A stretch of 53,774 nucleotides of DNA, from the NCBI GenBank assembly GCA_030433075.1, contig JAUILI010000010.1, forward strand, positions 1 through 53,774, in the 5' to 3' direction. The DNA is from Gammaproteobacteria bacterium. Lineage in GTDB: Bacteria; Pseudomonadota; Gammaproteobacteria; Pseudomonadales; Azotimanducaceae. The notes below the pieces were generated by a model. That model had not been told where the DNA came from and did no database searches. It saw nothing but the letters and a program-made list of their open reading frames with translations. Shown here piece by piece: positions 51,370 to 53,774 of this stretch. The position numbers and the translations under genes are program-made. How positions within the stretch are numbered: the stretch's first letter is position 1; each line of letters opens with the position of its first letter.

Positions 51370-51469
51370 GGCGAGGGCTCCCCTTCCGTAGGGGCTTACC
51401 CTGGCCCCTTGTTTCGGCCCGCGCAAGGCCCTCGCCTCTTTAGGCGCGCCCCCCCTTGGGGTAGGCTTG

Positions 51470-51486
51470 CGCCCACTTTTTGGGCG
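51470..51486 (+). other. hairpin at the fumarase ribosome-binding site
   Basis: CGCCCA (51470-51475), loop CTTTT, TGGGCG (51481-51486). The 3' arm ends on the first base of the GGGAG ribosome-binding site at 51486-51490. The upstream CGCCT-N-AGGCG repeat near 51435-51446 adds more folding. It might tune fumarase translation; no promoter could be identified in the 131-bp divergent spacer. Confidence 0.4.
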
Positions 51487-51500
51487 GGAGAACGAGTGCC

Positions 51501-53027
51501 ATGACCATCATTCGCCAGGACGACCTCATCGCAAGCGTCGCCGATGCGCTTCAGTACATCTCCTATTACCACCCGATGGATTACATCCAGGCGGTGCATG
51601 CGGCCTATGAGCACGAGGTCTCCCCCGCGGCGAAGGACGCCATGGCGCAGATCCTCGTGAACTCCCGCATGTGCGCTGAGGGGCACCGGCCCATTTGCCA
51701 GGACACGGGTATTGTCACGGTCTTCGTGAAGGTGGGCATGAACGTGCGCTGGGAAGGGGATCTAAGCCTCGAGGACATGATCAACGAAGGGGTCCGGCAG
51801 GCTTACCTCCATCCCGACAACGTGCTGCGGGCCTCCGTGCTGACCGATCCGGCGGGGGCGCGGCAGAACACGAAGGACAACACCCCGGCGGTGATCCACG
51901 TGTCGCTCGTGCCCGGAGATACGGTGGACGTGGCCGTGGCGGCGAAGGGAGGTGGCTCGGAAAACAAGAGCAAGCTCGCCATGCTGAACCCCTCCGATTC
52001 CATCGTGGATTGGGTGGTGAAAACCGTGCCCACCATGGGGGCCGGCTGGTGCCCGCCGGGCATGCTGGGCATCGGCATCGGCGGCACCGCAGAAAAGGCG
52101 GCGGTGATGGCCAAGGAAGCCCTCATGGGCTCCATTGATATCCATGAGCTCCGGGCTCGCGGTCCCTCCAATCGAGTGGAAGAACTTCGGCTTGAAATCA
52201 TGGATGCGGTGAACGCCCTGGGCATCGGTGCGCAGGGCCTGGGCGGGCTCACCACGGTCCTCGACGTGAAAATTTTGGACTACCCCACCCACGCGGCCTC
52301 CCTGCCCGTGGCCATGATTCCGAACTGCGCCGCGACGCGCCACGCGCACTTCGTGCTGGATGGCTCGGGCCCAGCCCTGCAAACGCCCCCGGATCTCAGC
52401 GCCTGGCCGGAGATCAGCTGGAGCGCCGGGGACGCGGCGCGGCGGGTGAATCTAGATACGGTGACGAAGGAAGAGGTGGCCAGCTGGCAGCCCGGGGAAA
52501 CCATTCTGCTTTCGGGGCGCATGCTGACGGGCCGCGATGCCGCTCATAAGCGTATGCAGAGCCTCATCGAAAGCGGGGAGGGGCTTCCCGAGGGCGTCGA
52601 CCTGGCAGGACGGTTCATCTACTACGTCGGCCCGGTAGATCCGGTGCGCGATGAGGTGGTGGGGCCGGCGGGGCCGACCACCTCCACCCGCATGGATAAG
52701 TTCACGGACTTCATCCTGGAAAAGACCGGGCTCCTGGGCATGATCGGTAAGGCGGAGCGGGGGCCGGTGGCCGTGGAGGCCATTAAGAAGCACGGTGCGG
52801 TGTACCTCATGGCCGTGGGCGGGGCCGCGTACCTGGTCTCCAAGGCCATCACCGATGCTCGGGTTGTGGCCTTCCCGGAACTGGGCATGGAAGCCATTTA
52901 CGAGTTTGAGGTGCGGGATATGCCCGTGACCGTTGCCGTGGATTCGAAGGGCGTTTCCGTCCACGAAACGGGACCGAGGCTCTGGAAGGAAAAGATCCAA
53001 GCCGAGGCGATTAAGCTCATTGGCTAA
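51501..53027 (+). CDS. class I fumarate hydratase (iron-sulfur, oxygen-sensitive type)
   Basis: 508 residues, converts fumarate and malate in the TCA cycle. ATG at 51501 after GGGAGAACGA. It is the single-chain form in which the alpha and beta domains are joined. [4Fe-4S] ligands: C66 (PICQDTG), C184 (GAGWCPPGMLGIG) and C276 (PNCAATRH). The C-terminal domain has GPAGPTTSTRMDKFTDFILE. Length matches Pseudomonas-type class I fumarases, shorter than E. coli FumA (548). Tartrate dehydratases share the fold, but the length and motifs favour fumarase. Confidence 0.94.
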   Translation: MTIIRQDDLIASVADALQYISYYHPMDYIQAVHAAYEHEVSPAAKDAMAQILVNSRMCAEGHRPICQDTGIVTVFVKVGMNVRWEGDLSLEDMINEGVRQAYLHPDNVLRASVLTDPAGARQNTKDNTPAVIHVSLVPGDTVDVAVAAKGGGSENKSKLAMLNPSDSIVDWVVKTVPTMGAGWCPPGMLGIGIGGTAEKAAVMAKEALMGSIDIHELRARGPSNRVEELRLEIMDAVNALGIGAQGLGGLTTVLDVKILDYPTHAASLPVAMIPNCAATRHAHFVLDGSGPALQTPPDLSAWPEISWSAGDAARRVNLDTVTKEEVASWQPGETILLSGRMLTGRDAAHKRMQSLIESGEGLPEGVDLAGRFIYYVGPVDPVRDEVVGPAGPTTSTRMDKFTDFILEKTGLLGMIGKAERGPVAVEAIKKHGAVYLMAVGGAAYLVSKAITDARVVAFPELGMEAIYEFEVRDMPVTVAVDSKGVSVHETGPRLWKEKIQAEAIKLIG

Positions 53028-53030
53028 GCC

Positions 53031-53774
53031 CTAAAGCTCGGCGCCGGCCTCCCGGCGCCAGCGCCGTGTCAAAAAGGAAAAGCCCCAGTGCCGCAAGGGA
53101 TTGGGGGGAAGCCAGGGGGGCTCGCCGAAGAGCCCCTTGACGTCCACCGTGAGGGATCCCAGCGCCTCCTCCACCAGAAGGCGCCCAAAGAGGCTGCCCT
53201 TTACCACCCCGCCCCCGTTGCACCCCGCCGCCGCATAGAGGCCGTCTTCCAGGCCGCCGAAGAAGGTGGTGCCGTTATAGGTAATGCCCGTCGCTCCGCC
53301 CCAGTGCTGGGTGATTTGGGTTGCGCCTTCCGCCGCGAGGGCTGGGAAGCGCCGGTCGAGGGCATCTTGGAGCCCCGCCTGAAAGGCCTGAGGGCTGGGT
53401 GGCAGGCGATCGTCGTAAAAGCTACGCACCAGCAGGCGCTGGTCCGTCGTGAGTCGGAGGGTCGTACCCAGGCGGTGAGCCGGCAGGAGGCCCCAGCTGG
53501 GGTCTGAGCCGAGCAGGCCTCGAGCCTCGGGTGTCAGCGGAGCCGTCAGCCCGGCGAAGGTAAAGACGGGCGTGACGGCGCCCACGCCCCGGCCGAGGGG
53601 GCCCCCGGCGAGCCGCGCTGCGTAGCCGTTGTTCGCCAGCAGCACCGTAGGGGCGCGGACTTCCCCCTCGGGGGTGCGGAGGCTCCAGCCCCCCGCGCCC
53701 TTCCCTAGCGACAGCACGGGGCTGTTTTCAAAAAGCTGTACGGACGGGGGCAGGGCCTCGGCCAGGCCGCGAAT
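53031..53774 (-). CDS. FAD-dependent amine/amino-acid oxidoreductase (partial, N-terminus outside window)
   Basis: The frame is open to the window edge (53774), so the N-terminal Rossmann FAD motif is not visible. About 247 residues remain. PTVLLANNGYAARLAGG and the C-terminal FAD-closing block GLYAAAGCNGGGVVKGSLFG place it in the DAO (D-amino acid oxidase-like) family, near gamma-glutamylputrescine or glycine/sarcosine-type oxidases. Substrate cannot be assigned. Convergent with the fumarase gene, with 3 bp between stops and no terminator seen. Confidence 0.85.
   Translation of the reverse strand: MRGLAEALPPSVQLFENSPVLSLGKGAGGWSLRTPEGEVRAPTVLLANNGYAARLAGGPLGRGVGAVTPVFTFAGLTAPLTPEARGLLGSDPSWGLLPAHRLGTTLRLTTDQRLLVRSFYDDRLPPSPQAFQAGLQDALDRRFPALAAEGATQITQHWGGATGITYNGTTFFGGLEDGLYAAAGCNGGGVVKGSLFGRLLVEEALGSLTVDVKGLFGEPPWLPPNPLRHWGFSFLTRRWRREAGAEL

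Noticed and set aside
50880-51500. tRNA-Met as an integration site with a mobile element
   Set aside because: No integrase, no repeated copy of the tRNA end and no insertion-sequence features nearby.

Overview
This window is a gene-dense, GC-rich stretch of gammaproteobacterial housekeeping chromosome. Support for that placement: the order rpoB-rpoC-rpsL-rpsG-fusA-tuf-S10-spc-alpha-rplQ followed by uvrA and ssb; the 38-residue L36 and the long, cysteine-poor S14; and two further blocks, proA-nadD-rsfS-rlmH-mrdA-mrdB-mltB-rlpA-dacA-ybeD-lipB and moeB-prmC-prfA-hemA // TPR-lolB-ispE-tRNA-prs-rplY-pth-ychF. From memory, these orders resemble Pseudomonas-type genomes more than E. coli. Genus cannot be told from the sequence alone. 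Almost no spacer exceeds 200 bp (none exceeds 300 bp), many genes start with GTG, and ATGA/GTGA/TAATG overlaps are frequent, which suggests a compact genome.

Layout: 2-10769 holds the 3' half of rpoB, then rpoC, then the str operon (rpsL, rpsG, fusA, tuf) behind its own promoter. 10795-10851 is a strong terminator, followed at once by the S10 promoter. 10975-21866 is the joined S10 and spc operons ending in secY and rpmJ (a 38-codon gene). 21876-24880 is the alpha operon with its own promoter, closed by a bidirectional terminator shared with uvrA on the minus strand. ssb diverges from uvrA. uppP (minus) and a stand-alone LON-domain gene (plus) diverge next. 30117-39930 is one long run joining proline and NAD synthesis, ribosome silencing and 23S rRNA methylation to the rod-shape wall machinery (PBP2, RodA, MltB, RlpA, DacA), then YbeD and LipB. 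lipB meets the minus-strand group hemA-prfA-prmC-moeB tail to tail. Divergent from hemA are a TPR lipoprotein, lolB, ispE, tRNA-Gln, prs, rplY, pth and ychF. tRNA-Met has its own promoter; after it come a small unknown gene (minus), a class I fumarase, and the C-terminal part of a FAD-dependent amine/amino-acid oxidase cut by the window end.

The genes cover transcription (alpha, beta, beta'), most of the ribosomal protein set, translation factors EF-G, EF-Tu and RF1 with the RF1 methylase PrmC, protein export (SecY), DNA repair and ssDNA binding, peptidoglycan and outer-membrane lipoprotein assembly, and isoprenoid, tetrapyrrole, PRPP, NAD and lipoate synthesis. I see no mobile element, CRISPR array, prophage or defence system, and no clearly new biological system. 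The most interesting signals are at the RNA level: an unusually long, heavily folded spacer between rpsJ and rplC that could pair with the rplC ribosome-binding site, folded spacers in the str operon, and a tRNA embedded between two protein genes. tuf also has a codon usage clearly unlike its neighbours.
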